Part shown: one piece after another, positions 37,378 through 48,647 of the stretch
Numbering within the stretch: position 1 is the stretch's first letter
Layout of the letters: each line of letters starts with the position of its first letter
Source of the DNA: Leptospira sp.
Lineage (GTDB): Bacteria; Spirochaetota; Leptospiria; Leptospirales; Leptospiraceae
Assembly (NCBI GenBank): GCA_002786225.1
Contig: PEQN01000008.1
Location: 1 to 64,000, forward strand
Direction of reading: 5' to 3'
DNA length: 64,000 bases
The notes under the pieces: generated by a model
Told to the model about the DNA's origin: nothing
Databases searched by the model: none
The model's input: the letters and a program-made list of their open reading frames with translations, nothing else
Position numbers and translations under genes: made by a program

Positions 37378-38649
37378 TTATGCAAGTTTGTACACTTTTA
37401 CAGATTTTTCTCTGCCTTTGACTTGGACTTCAGAAAGAAATTTAGGCACTTCTTTGTCAGCAAACTGTATCACTTCCTCACTGGCTAAAATTTTAGTCTT
37501 AAATTCTTTATTCAATTGTTCAATCCTAGAAGCAAGGTTGACAACATCACCAATGATGGTGTATTCCTTTCTATGGTTTGTGCCTACATTACCTGTTACT
37601 GCCTCTCCGCAGTGAAGACCAATACCAAAATCTATAGGATGATTTTGATTTGTTTCATTTACTTTTTCAATTCTTTCTAAAATCTCTAGACTGGAATCTA
37701 TAGCCCTCTCGACATCATCTCCAGACGAAATAGGTGCTCCAAAAACAGCCATTAAGCCATCTCCAAGAAATTTATTGATTACACCATTATGCCTTAAAAT
37801 CGAATCGACAACAATTTCAAAAACATAGTTTAAATACTCTATGACCTGTATAGGATCTTTGTCTTCACTGAATTTTGTGAAATCTCGAATATCAAAAAAC
37901 AACATACAAACATATTTCATCTCAGAATCTTCTCCTTGTTTCTGAGTCAACAATTTATCAACGACTGCTGGGGATACATGTTGTCCAAAGATATTTGTGA
38001 TTCGATTTCGTTCTTGGATTAGATTTAATGTGTCAGTAATTCTTCTCTGAAGTTGCGAGGTCACAAAACCTGCAACCATTCCTCCTGCAAGCAATAACAT
38101 TGTCTTAGCTAAATGCAGTCCTAAATTAGCATAATAGCTATCTATCTCTTGCAATGAAAGTGAATTCTTTAAATAGAAAAACAATCCGAAGTATTCACAA
38201 GCTGCAAGAAAACCTGTATAAAATGCAAGCCAAGGGTCTAATCTCAGAACGGAAAGAATTATGAAAATATAATATACTTGGAAGGGCGGACTATGCAAAG
38301 CCATATCAGGACTGGGAAGATTGAGTGATATAAAATAGATGGATAGAGTAGGTAAGGTTATCTCAGTTGTTGCATTTAGGTAGCGGATAAAAATAGGAAC
38401 TTTTTCATCTCTGCGAATTGCTTTTATAATTCTAAGTCTTATTGCTATAAAATAACTCATAACAACTGCGAAATAAATTATTGGTAGATGACCAATGTTT
38501 TCGACTTGTTCTCTAGAAATGAAAAAATCTTGGGGTCTAAAGAAATACACAAATACGAAGCCAAGCAAAAGTGTAAAAAAGAACACTATTAAAATTTCAA
38601 TTCTCAACTTCTCGCTTTTAAGAATTTCTTGGTCAAAATCAAATTTCAT
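37378..38649 (-). CDS. second membrane-bound class III cyclase
   Basis: 423 residues: six membrane helices in the first 200 residues, then a class III cyclase domain. Metal Asp residues in FFDIRDF and LGDGLMAVFG; Lys in INKFLGD; catalytic Asn/Arg in VVNLASR. The base-recognition Asp of the first cyclase is Glu here (KEYTIIGD), so nucleotide preference may differ. It probably makes cAMP. Separated from the ECF sigma gene by 53 bases. Confidence 0.88.
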   Translation of the reverse strand: MKFDFDQEILKSEKLRIEILIVFFFTLLLGFVFVYFFRPQDFFISREQVENIGHLPIIYFAVVMSYFIAIRLRIIKAIRRDEKVPIFIRYLNATTEITLPTLSIYFISLNLPSPDMALHSPPFQVYYIFIILSVLRLDPWLAFYTGFLAACEYFGLFFYLKNSLSLQEIDSYYANLGLHLAKTMLLLAGGMVAGFVTSQLQRRITDTLNLIQERNRITNIFGQHVSPAVVDKLLTQKQGEDSEMKYVCMLFFDIRDFTKFSEDKDPIQVIEYLNYVFEIVVDSILRHNGVINKFLGDGLMAVFGAPISSGDDVERAIDSSLEILERIEKVNETNQNHPIDFGIGLHCGEAVTGNVGTNHRKEYTIIGDVVNLASRIEQLNKEFKTKILASEEVIQFADKEVPKFLSEVQVKGREKSVKVYKLA

Positions 38650-38781
38650 GTTCTTTTAATCCTAAGGTTCTTACCAACTAAGTAAAAAATCACTAACTAT
38701 AGCATAGATTCTATGGATTCAAGTTTCTGTAAAAAGAAAAATAAATTGGATTTTCTTTATAACGAATAAATCTAGACCCAG

Positions 38782-39645
38782 ATGCAAAAAAGAATTCAAA
38801 CTGCAATTTCAGAAATCGCATATCTAGAATGGGGGTCTCCCGAAGGCATACCCATTCTTGCCTTGCATGGTTGGCTGGATAATGCATCTAGTTTTGAACC
38901 CCTAGCTGATTTTTTTTCCAAAAAAAATTTAGATTACCATATTGTTGCTATAGATTTCCCAGGGCATGCCTACTCGAGTTGGCGTCCTGAACGAACAGTT
39001 TTTTCTTTCATAGATTATATTGCAGATATAAAAGCAATCTTATTGAACCTAAATTGGAAGAGCTGTATTATGCTTGGTCATTCTATGGGAGGTGGACTTG
39101 CCTCATTATTTTCAGGCACCTTTCCAGAGTTAGTTGATAAACTAATATTAATTGAAGCTCTTGGTCCTGTAACTAGGGAAGCCTCCGAAGCACCAGAAAA
39201 CCTGGCATTAGCCATTAACCGTTTTCTAGATCATAGTTCAAGGGAGGAAGAGTCTGGCAGATTTCGTAGCTTGGACCAACTGATCAAACTTCGTCTAAGA
39301 GCAGGCAAAATGAAATTAGATTCTGCCAAATTGCTGATTGAAAGGGGAACAGAATTACTCTCTGATGGAACCTTTCGTTTGAGGAGAGACCCTAGATTGA
39401 ATCTGCCTTCCTTCCTTCGACTAACAGAATCTCAAGTCATTGAATTTTTAAGCAGAATTTCATCGCCAAGTCTCTTGATTTGGGGAGAAGAAGGTTACCA
39501 ATGGGAGAAGAAGGTTCTTCAGAAAAGAGCAGAAGCAGTTAGAGAGCTAAAACAAATTACAGTAAAAGGGAATCATCATTTGCATATGGATGAACCTGAA
39601 TCCGTAGGGCAGATCATTGAAGATTTTATCAGAGGGTCTAAGTAG
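38782..39645 (+). CDS. alpha/beta-fold hydrolase
   Basis: 287 residues. LALHGWLDNASSF is the oxyanion-hole strand, GHSMGGG the nucleophile elbow, and GNHHLHMDEPE carries the catalytic His. Similar to the SERHL-type serine hydrolases; substrate unknown. It has its own terminator at 39660. Confidence 0.82.
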   Translation: MQKRIQTAISEIAYLEWGSPEGIPILALHGWLDNASSFEPLADFFSKKNLDYHIVAIDFPGHAYSSWRPERTVFSFIDYIADIKAILLNLNWKSCIMLGHSMGGGLASLFSGTFPELVDKLILIEALGPVTREASEAPENLALAINRFLDHSSREEESGRFRSLDQLIKLRLRAGKMKLDSAKLLIERGTELLSDGTFRLRRDPRLNLPSFLRLTESQVIEFLSRISSPSLLIWGEEGYQWEKKVLQKRAEAVRELKQITVKGNHHLHMDEPESVGQIIEDFIRGSK

Positions 39646-39659
39646 GTCTAAGTAATATA

Positions 39660-39692
39660 AACTAGCCCTAACAAATGCTAGGGCTAGTTTTC
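39660..39692. terminator. bidirectional terminator between the hydrolase gene and htpX
   Basis: Perfect 11-bp stem: AACTAGCCCTA at 39660-39670 with its complement at 39679-39689, 8-base loop, then TTT. It lies between convergent genes. Confidence 0.8.
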
Positions 39693-39725
39693 TAAATTTA
39701 AAAAAATTAAATCTTTTTAATTCGA

Positions 39726-40613
39726 TTACATTCTTCCACGTCTTAGAGCTTCAATTCGGGCAGGCAAAGGTGGATGGGTAGAAAACAGTGCCATGAGTCC
39801 ACTCTTTCCCGAAATTTTCATGGAAGCAAGAGCAGCTCCTCTTTCGTCTTGGGGTGCATCCACGTATCTTTGTAATTTTTCCAAAGCTGCAACCATAGAT
39901 TCTCTACCAGCTAACTTTGCAGCACCAGCATCTGCTCGGAACTCTCTCGCTCTAGAGAAGTAAGCAACTACAATAGACCCAAGAATGGAGAAAATTATAT
40001 CAAAAACGATAGTAGCAACAAAACGTACAATGTGTTCTAAGTCTTCTTTAACCATTCGTCCAACTGCAAAAGCAACTATTCTTGATAAGAACATAGTAAA
40101 AGAGTTCACAACACCTTGGATTAAGGTCATAGTCACCATGTCACCATTCGCAATATGGGAAACTTCATGTGCAAGAACTCCTTCCACTTCTCTATCATCC
40201 ATGTAGTGAAGTAGACCAGTAGAAACTGCTACCAAAGAACTAGATTTAGTTGGTCCTGTTGCAAATGCGTTGATCTCAGGAGATTCATAAATCCCAACTT
40301 CTGGGATTGGAATTCTCGCCGAACTGGCAAGTCTTTGAACTCTAGAAAGTAATTCTCTCTCAATTCCAGTTGCTTTGTTTGGATCAATGATTTTGACACC
40401 CATTGTCCACTTTGCCATGACCTTGGACAAGGCTAGAGAAATAAAGGCTCCTATAAAGCCCCAAAGCGAACAGAAAATAATAAGAGATACATAATTGATT
40501 CCATTAGCTTCAACCCAATACCTTACACCCAAAATGTTTGTAATGATAGAAATTGTAGCAATGATTAGAATGTTCGTAAGTAGAAACAATCCTATTCTTT
40601 TCATCCAAGCCAT
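39726..40613 (-). CDS. htpX: HtpX membrane zinc metalloprotease
   Basis: 295 residues, the typical length. Two N-terminal helices, then HEVSH zinc motif with downstream Glu in REFRADAGAA, two more helices in between, and the C-terminal FSTHPPLPARIEAL. It degrades misfolded inner-membrane proteins. The upstream gap of 41 bases separates it from a hypothetical gene. Confidence 0.93.
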   Translation of the reverse strand: MAWMKRIGLFLLTNILIIATISIITNILGVRYWVEANGINYVSLIIFCSLWGFIGAFISLALSKVMAKWTMGVKIIDPNKATGIERELLSRVQRLASSARIPIPEVGIYESPEINAFATGPTKSSSLVAVSTGLLHYMDDREVEGVLAHEVSHIANGDMVTMTLIQGVVNSFTMFLSRIVAFAVGRMVKEDLEHIVRFVATIVFDIIFSILGSIVVAYFSRAREFRADAGAAKLAGRESMVAALEKLQRYVDAPQDERGAALASMKISGKSGLMALFSTHPPLPARIEALRRGRM

Positions 40614-40654
40614 ATTATTTATATACTCCTTAATTATCTATTAGACAGGAATTC

Positions 40655-41488
40655 TTATTTTTTTGCCAAGTAAGATTCTAAAATTAATTCAGCCTCACTC
40701 TTTTTCAACCAGTTCTTATCTTGGAAAATTTCTAAAGTAAGTTCAATAGCATCTAATGGTATATTAGAAAAAAACTGAAAGACATCGGAATAATTTAATC
40801 TTCCACTATTTTTCTGAATCAAAGACTCCATTTCCGAAGTGAAACTGGATACGATTCTTAGCTGAACAAAAAGTATAGTATACTCTTCTAGAAATGCCAA
40901 AAAATCATCATCCGATTGTTCTACGGCTAGGTCGACGGCGTAGTCATAGATGTTCATATCTTCTGAAAAAACCTTTTTGATATCGGAGCCTAAGGATTTA
41001 AAAAGATTTAACATCTTATTAGCTGAGACACCACCTGAGCCCGTTAGCAGTTTGATATGAACCAATTCAATTTTCGAAAGTAAATCTTTGGCTGGTCCAA
41101 GATTATAAGTTCTGTGAATGGAATCTTTGAGTAGAATTGCATACTGCGCCTTAGAGAGACTCTTCCAATACGATGAAATCAATTCAGGAATAGGTCGCTT
41201 CAATAACTTAGCTTTGTGTATAGAAGTTATTTGGCAATAGAAAAGTTCCGTGAGTGCTTGGTGGCTAAATAGTGGATTCTGAAGTATACTTTTAACTAAA
41301 TTTAGATCTATAATTCGAAAATAGTAATCCATCATATAAGCGAAGCCTACATTTTTTTCTATCTCAGTTGAGATAGTTGCAGGATGCACTAATTCGATAG
41401 TCTTCTCTATTTGTTTTAACTTGGGCAAGGGTGCATAAACTAATTCAAGTAGTTCAGTAAAGTAAACTTGGTTTTGCGTTTGCCCCAT
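40655..41488 (-). CDS. hypothetical helical protein
   Basis: 277 residues, no signal peptide or membrane helix. The chain is nearly all helix-forming with many Leu and Lys; segments such as ELVYAPLPKLKQI and DSIHRTYNLGPAKDLLSKIEL suggest a repeat-like helical bundle. I recognise no domain. It starts about 10 bases after the permease stop, so it is in one operon with it. Confidence 0.55.
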   Translation of the reverse strand: MGQTQNQVYFTELLELVYAPLPKLKQIEKTIELVHPATISTEIEKNVGFAYMMDYYFRIIDLNLVKSILQNPLFSHQALTELFYCQITSIHKAKLLKRPIPELISSYWKSLSKAQYAILLKDSIHRTYNLGPAKDLLSKIELVHIKLLTGSGGVSANKMLNLFKSLGSDIKKVFSEDMNIYDYAVDLAVEQSDDDFLAFLEEYTILFVQLRIVSSFTSEMESLIQKNSGRLNYSDVFQFFSNIPLDAIELTLEIFQDKNWLKKSEAELILESYLAKK

Positions 41489-41499
41489 GCTTCTGTAAC

Positions 41500-43107
41500 C
41501 TATATAGCTCTAGTTTTTTCTTTTTTAGAAAAATGAAATAGAACCAAAAGTAAACCTAATATTAGGTAGGCGATAGTGAACTTCCCACTTGCAGGAAGAG
41601 TGAATGTATTCAGAATCGCATTTCCAAAAAGCGTATAAGAATGTATAATACCAATAAAGCTTAAGACAGCTCCAATTGCACACCAGATACCAGCCCTAAG
41701 AAAATTACGGTCGATAACATAAACCGTGATTGCTGCCCAAACCATAGATGAAAGCAAGAATCCTTGCGACAAGGATAGAATCCCATCTAAGGCATAGGGA
41801 AGTATGGGTTGATTGAGAGCTGTCTCAGATAGCCAGATATGGTGGGATGCTTTAATGGAATGAGAGGCAAGAACAGATTGAAGTATGCCATCCGTATAAT
41901 TGAATACAGATTGTATCATAAGCACCGCCCAACCCGCTAAAGCTGGAAATAAGCCTATGATGACGGCAGGGGAATGCTTGGAAGGGACCGATTGAAATGC
42001 TTGGGAGCCTATCACGATTCCTATCCAAAGAACTATAGCCATCCCAGCTTCAATGGGAATTAGAGCTGATACAAAGGCAATGAGTCCGAACAAAGAAATA
42101 ATAGTTATAAATATTCCATTTAACACAGAGTATCCGATTCTAGCACCCAAACCTTTCCAACCAGGATGACCTATGTAAATCGTTGTAGGAAAGGGTGAAC
42201 CAAAGAAGGCTCCGACTATAGTTCCAATTCCATTCACCATAAGGGAAGATCTTGTATCAAAAGAATCTCCTGCTGCTTCAGCTGACTCTATATTTTGCAA
42301 GGAGCCTATCACATTGAAAATTCCCATAGGAATGATAATGGAAAGATAGCCAGCCAAATAAGTTGGATTCATAACAGAAAGAACTTCGGAAATGAATATT
42401 TTTGGAATGGAGAATCCTATAGTAGCATACGAAGAAGAAATCGCAGCTGCCTTCATAAAGCCTTCTCCCCAGAATCCGCTCATCCAAGCTAGACAGGAAC
42501 CGACTAGAACGGACAAAAGACCACCAGGTATATGAAAAGGGAATTGTACTTTTGCAAAATACTGCAATAAAATTATTCCAAAAGGGACAAAGGCTATCAA
42601 CGGATTCTGGAAAGTTCTTAATAAAAAGTCCATGGAAATAAAAGTAATGGCTATTCCAGCCAGTGCAGAGAGCAGAGCAGCACGTGGTGTTGCCTTGCGA
42701 ATGGAGTGGGCGACAAATGATCCAGCAAATTCGATTAAACCTGAAAGTAAACTAGCTAGTAGTCCGACCTTCCAAGCTTGCATGTAATCACCTGTTTCTT
42801 TATAAACAGGAAAGAGTATAAAAAATACAAAAGCAAATAGTGAGACAGTATTGATCCCATAAGGAAGTGCAGTTATATCATCACGATTTTCAGCTAATCC
42901 TTTCTTGTATGCTTGCCATGCATAGAATAGGTTCCCAATTAACAAAGAAACTGCGACACCGGGCAGAACAACAGTAGTCATAAATTCCATAGGAAAACCA
43001 CAGAGTCCTACACATAAACCAGTAAGCACTAAAAGCTGGATGAGATTGTCTATCATCAATCCAAAGAATCCATCAATGTCTCCACGAACGAAAAATTTAG
43101 GTTTCAT
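41500..43107 (-). CDS. NCS2/AzgA-like permease
   Basis: About 12-14 membrane helices. ENRDDITALPYGINTVSLFAF and FGSPFPTTIYIGHPGWKGLGA are the conserved central and QPL-like regions of this nucleobase-cation symporter superfamily; a sulfate-permease-like relative is also possible. The ATG at 43107 has GGAGG 8 bases upstream, so I prefer it over the TTG at 43122. The Shine-Dalgarno lies inside the end of the SspB-like gene. Substrate not known. Confidence 0.75.
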   Translation of the reverse strand: MKPKFFVRGDIDGFFGLMIDNLIQLLVLTGLCVGLCGFPMEFMTTVVLPGVAVSLLIGNLFYAWQAYKKGLAENRDDITALPYGINTVSLFAFVFFILFPVYKETGDYMQAWKVGLLASLLSGLIEFAGSFVAHSIRKATPRAALLSALAGIAITFISMDFLLRTFQNPLIAFVPFGIILLQYFAKVQFPFHIPGGLLSVLVGSCLAWMSGFWGEGFMKAAAISSSYATIGFSIPKIFISEVLSVMNPTYLAGYLSIIIPMGIFNVIGSLQNIESAEAAGDSFDTRSSLMVNGIGTIVGAFFGSPFPTTIYIGHPGWKGLGARIGYSVLNGIFITIISLFGLIAFVSALIPIEAGMAIVLWIGIVIGSQAFQSVPSKHSPAVIIGLFPALAGWAVLMIQSVFNYTDGILQSVLASHSIKASHHIWLSETALNQPILPYALDGILSLSQGFLLSSMVWAAITVYVIDRNFLRAGIWCAIGAVLSFIGIIHSYTLFGNAILNTFTLPASGKFTIAYLILGLLLVLFHFSKKEKTRAI

Positions 43108-43588
43108 TCTTCTTTCCTCCAAAGTCGACTCTGATTACATTATCTTTATTGCTATCTAAAACTTTTGCTTCTTTCTTTGCTTTTATAGTAGGTTCCTGTC
43201 GTGGTTCTTGCGACTCGCTTCCAAGCTTGGATGATTCATTTGAAATGGGTAGGATTCTTAACTGCACCAGTGAGGATTGCGCTTTATCATAGATTCGAAA
43301 TACACTATCCCAGGGTATAACAACTTTCTCCCAGTTATAACCAAATTGAAGTTCCGCGAAAAGTTCTTTCTCCATAGCTTGAACTTCTCTTACTGCACGA
43401 GGTCCAAATACAAGTACTATGCCTGATTCTTTTTCTTCGCCTACCAGTCCTCTTGTTCCAATTTTTAGTTGAGGGTGAGGGAGAACATGCATGTAGAAGG
43501 TTCCAAACTTTTCCCAATACAAAGTAAATAGATCACTTTTAAATGATCTAATATTCTTAATCTCTTCTTGCGTTATTTCGCCGTCCAT
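43097..43588 (-). CDS. SspB-like ClpXP adaptor protein
   Basis: 163 residues. The strand-rich core (residues ~15-112: FYMHVLPHPQLKIGTRG, GIVLVFGPRAVREVQ, WEKVVIPWDSVFRIYD) matches the SspB fold: peptide-binding groove that hands ssrA-tagged or other substrates to ClpX. A disordered linker follows and the chain ends NVIRVDFGGKKNET, whose hydrophobic VIRV resembles the ClpX-binding (XB) tail. Thus both halves of an SspB are visible. The gene overlaps the permease start. Moderately confident; the family is well known in proteobacteria and distant here. Confidence 0.65.
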   Translation of the reverse strand: MDGEITQEEIKNIRSFKSDLFTLYWEKFGTFYMHVLPHPQLKIGTRGLVGEEKESGIVLVFGPRAVREVQAMEKELFAELQFGYNWEKVVIPWDSVFRIYDKAQSSLVQLRILPISNESSKLGSESQEPRQEPTIKAKKEAKVLDSNKDNVIRVDFGGKKNET

Positions 43589-43603
43589 AGTTCCCCTATT
43601 TCA

Positions 43604-45499
43604 TTATGAAAGATTTTGGTTGGATTCTTTTTTGGTATCGGTAGTTGTCTGCATATAATCTGTATGAATCACATATTCCGGTACCAAATCTTGGAAAAGT
43701 CTATAAATCTCTTGGTCTTTATTCGCCTTAGCCATGCTAAACATTGTGTTTAATTTATTCTGGAAGAGAAGTAAATTATAACTTTCTAAAGGAGCAGCAA
43801 TTCGTATCTTAGGGTGATGGGTCTTTTTAATTCCTTCTTGCCCTAACATTAGTTCTTCGAATAACTTTTCACCTGGTCTTAACCCAGTAAACTCTATTTG
43901 TATATCTTTATAAGGTGTGTAGCCTGAGAGTCGGATCATTTCTTCTGCTAGGTTTGTAATTCGTACTGGCTCGCCCATATCAAGAATAAAAATTTCACCA
44001 TGTTCTCCCATAGAACCCGCTTGAAGCACCAATTGGGATGCCTCCGGTATAGTCATGAAATACCGGATTACATCAGGGTGGGTGACAGTAACAGGTCCAC
44101 CCTTCTTAATTTGCTCACGAAATCTTGGAATTACGGAACCATTAGAGCCTAGTACATTCCCGAATCGCACAGTAATAAACTTTGTTCGTGAATTGATGGA
44201 GATATGTTGTAAGTAAAGCTCAGCTATTCTTTTGGAGGCTCCCATAATGTTTACAGGGTTCACCGCTTTATCAGTTGAAATTAAAACAAAACGCTCGACG
44301 CCTGTTAAACGAGATACATCGGCAACATTTTTGGTTCCATTGATGTTGTTCAGAACAGCTTCGCAGGGATTGATCTCCATCAGAGGAACATGCTTGTACG
44401 CAGCTGAATGAAATACTACCTGTGGTTGGTGCTCATTAAAGACAGTTGAAAGTCGAGATAGATTTTTCACATCAGCTACTACGGGAAAAATTTTCGTTTT
44501 ATCTGGGAATTTAGTTCTCATCTCATAATCGATTTCGTAAAGAGCAGTTTCCGCATTATCCAAAAGGATCAAATTCTCTGGTTCAAAATACATCACCTGA
44601 CGACAAAGTTCTGAGCCTATGGAACCGCCTGCTCCTGTTATAAGGATAGTCTTCCCTTTTAAATAAGATTTAATATTATCGATTTCCAAATTAACCGTAG
44701 GTCGTCCTAATAAATCTTGTACTTCCACCTCGCGAAGTTGATTGATCTTGGGAGTTTCATTTAAAATTTCGTTAAAATTAGGAAGGATTTTATACACAAC
44801 CTTGAGCTCTTCACAAATTTTCATGATTCTTGAAACTACAGAACCGTTTGGTTGGTTCATAGTAATGATTACTTGTTTAACAGAGTTGGTACGAATAACA
44901 TGTTCAAGAATATCTAAATTTCCTAATATGGGGATTCCTTGGATATGCCCACCAATCTTTGAAGTGTCCTCATCAATAAATCCAACGGGTAGAAGATTTA
45001 AATTTCCATGACGTCTAATCTCACCTAAGAAGGTTGCACCCAATTTGCCAGCACCAACAAGAACTACTGGGATATTCCCTTCTTCAAAGGTCTTCTTTCG
45101 AAAGATTTCATCACGCATCATTCTCCATGAAAAGGATCTTAGACAAAGAAAACTAAGCAGCAACAAAGTGTCTAGAATGGGAACCATTCTGGAAAGCTGA
45201 AAGAATCTGTTGTAGAATAGTAGAGCTGTTGTTGAAACCAAGGAGGAGAGCATAGTAACCTTAATGATCTCAACCAGGTCATGAATGGATGCATAAGACC
45301 AAAGAGACCTGTAGATTCCAGAGAAGAGAAAGATAAGTGAACGAACAGAAATTACAATAAAAAGAGAAGTAAAAAAGAGGTTGCGATCTTCTAAAAAACT
45401 AAGGTTCTCGTAACGAATTAAATGAGCAAGAAAAAAGGATGCCACCATAAAGGCTAGATCTATAGGGAATACTAAATATCTTTTCTGTATACGATTCAT
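43604..45499 (-). CDS. CapD/FlaA1-type NDP-sugar 4,6-dehydratase
   Basis: 631 residues: four N-terminal membrane helices, a Rossmann-like middle domain (VVLVGAGKLGATF), and the C-terminal SDR with NAD motif TGAGGSIGSE and catalytic region MGASKRIAE, in which Met takes the place of Tyr as in WbpM/PglF-like enzymes. It probably forms a 4-keto-6-deoxy sugar nucleotide for surface-glycan building. Downstream is the SspB-like gene, 15 bases away. Confidence 0.88.
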   Translation of the reverse strand: MNRIQKRYLVFPIDLAFMVASFFLAHLIRYENLSFLEDRNLFFTSLFIVISVRSLIFLFSGIYRSLWSYASIHDLVEIIKVTMLSSLVSTTALLFYNRFFQLSRMVPILDTLLLLSFLCLRSFSWRMMRDEIFRKKTFEEGNIPVVLVGAGKLGATFLGEIRRHGNLNLLPVGFIDEDTSKIGGHIQGIPILGNLDILEHVIRTNSVKQVIITMNQPNGSVVSRIMKICEELKVVYKILPNFNEILNETPKINQLREVEVQDLLGRPTVNLEIDNIKSYLKGKTILITGAGGSIGSELCRQVMYFEPENLILLDNAETALYEIDYEMRTKFPDKTKIFPVVADVKNLSRLSTVFNEHQPQVVFHSAAYKHVPLMEINPCEAVLNNINGTKNVADVSRLTGVERFVLISTDKAVNPVNIMGASKRIAELYLQHISINSRTKFITVRFGNVLGSNGSVIPRFREQIKKGGPVTVTHPDVIRYFMTIPEASQLVLQAGSMGEHGEIFILDMGEPVRITNLAEEMIRLSGYTPYKDIQIEFTGLRPGEKLFEELMLGQEGIKKTHHPKIRIAAPLESYNLLLFQNKLNTMFSMAKANKDQEIYRLFQDLVPEYVIHTDYMQTTTDTKKESNQNLS

Positions 45500-45594
45500 A
45501 TCTTTCTTTTGTTCAATCTTATATTGAGTCAGAAGCTTGTAAACAAAAGTAGAAAACTCTTGACTATAAAATCAAAAGATTTATCCTAAAATTC

Positions 45595-46101
45595 TTGGAA
45601 TCACGAATCATTAATCTTGTGGGTTTACTTTCTGCTGAGTCAGGTTCCCAGTTGTATTTGGAATTGAAATCTTTACTTTCTAGTCCTCACTTAGTTTTAT
45701 TTGATGCATCCAGACTAGAAATGATTGATGAAATTGGTTGGCAGTTTCTCAAGAAATGCCAAACTAAGATTTTGGATTCCGAAAGTTTCGCTGCAATAAA
45801 CGGATTAAACCAAGAATTTATTTCTGGTTGGATGAGGAATAATTTACTGGCTAGCATTCCTAACTTTGCCGACCGAGATTCTGCCAAGAAATACCTAGCA
45901 TCCAAGATAGAAAGTAGGCTTGAGGCTCAGGCCAAGATACCACCAAGACCCTATCTTTCTGTGAATACCGCTCTCTATTGTCCCCACTGTGATTCCATTC
46001 TTAGAACCTACCAAATGGGCAATAACACTTGCCCAAGTTGCAAAGGAAAATATTTCCTTCACAAGGATTATAAAATTAGCAGCTTTGAGAAAGTTCTTTA
46101 A
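45595..46101 (+). CDS. STAS-domain protein with C-terminal zinc ribbon
   Basis: 168 residues, TTG start with no clear Shine-Dalgarno. Residues ~5-95 have the STAS pattern (VLFDASRLEMIDEIGWQFL, an anti-sigma-factor-antagonist-like strand/helix). The C-terminus carries CPHC and CPSC pairs (about residues 129-152), a zinc ribbon. The usual Ser/Thr phosphorylation residue of SpoIIAA is Glu-Met-Ile-Asp here, so regulation by phosphorylation is not assured. Role unknown. Confidence 0.6.
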   Translation: MESRIINLVGLLSAESGSQLYLELKSLLSSPHLVLFDASRLEMIDEIGWQFLKKCQTKILDSESFAAINGLNQEFISGWMRNNLLASIPNFADRDSAKKYLASKIESRLEAQAKIPPRPYLSVNTALYCPHCDSILRTYQMGNNTCPSCKGKYFLHKDYKISSFEKVL

Positions 46102-46148
46102 AAGTCCCAATCTCCTAACTTAGGTATAGTTGGTAAGCCTTGTAAAAG

Positions 46149-48050
<1,902 letters not shown>

Positions 48051-48102
48051 CTATTCATAGTAAGAATAAAATACTTTGGGCACCTTTTCCAGCTTTCTCT
48101 TT

Positions 48103-48165
48103 GGTCAATAAATTGTTTTATCGTTTAAGTTTCAAAATCTTTCTTATTCATTTAATTTATTGACC
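48103..48165. repeat. 12-bp inverted repeat in the thiC upstream region
   Basis: GGTCAATAAATT at 48103-48114 and its exact complement at 48154-48165, 39 bases apart, upstream of thiC. It could be an operator, or the edge of the neighbouring repeat element (the next copy begins right after it). Nothing else between thiC and the SNase gene codes for protein. Confidence 0.4.
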
Positions 48166-48177
48166 CCGCTCAACAAG

Positions 48178-48399
48178 CCCAGCACCATTTTTAACACTCG
48201 GCTTCGCCTCTCTAAATGGTGCTGGGACTGGGGTGCATGAGCTGGTCTTTGGAATCTTCACCACGCGCTAAAGCACGTGGCATCAGTGGGATAGGCTGTT
48301 GTTCAGAAACATTATTCTATGCTGTCAATATAAAATTGTTAGTTGATAATTCGATTCTAAGTTTCATCCTGCATTAGGCTAATGCTCAACGAAAGGATG
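48178..48399. repeat. palindrome-rich repeat element, copy 1
   Basis: Three nested inverted repeats in a row: CCCAGCACCATTT at 48178-48190 with its complement at 48214-48226; a CCACG..CGTGG palindrome at 48261-48280; and CATCCT/AGGATG at 48365-48370/48394-48399 enclosing GCATTAG/CTAATGC. The middle module (TTCACCACG ... CGTGGCATCAG) recurs in copy 3. It is more GC-rich than its surroundings and lies in a 625-base gap. From 48400 to 48622 I see nothing else. Confidence 0.65.
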
Positions 48400-48622
48400 G
48401 GTTTGGATGAATGAAGAGAGGTCTCTCTGTATTCTAAATATTATAATTTAATGTATGTTATTCCTAAATGAGAAATACTAAGCACACAGTGTGCCAAATT
48501 GATTAGAAAATAATTATTTGTATGCTTATTCTACTTTTTATTTCCAAGGGCAGAAAGCTTCAAATCGAATAAACCTATCACAAAACTATCAAATTATAAA
48601 TATGGAATTTGACTCGATTCCC

Positions 48623-48647
48623 AGCCAACCCCCTTAAGGGGGTGGCT
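48623..48647. repeat. GC-rich palindrome at the 3' end of the SNase gene
   Basis: Near-perfect 25-base palindrome (CCCCC TTAA GGGGG core with AGCC/GGCT arms), overlapping the SNase stop. No T-run follows on either strand, so it is not a standard terminator; it may be another unit of the repeats. Confidence 0.5.

Noticed and set aside
48623..48647. GC-rich palindrome as an ordinary terminator of the SNase gene
   Set aside because: No T-run follows on the minus strand.
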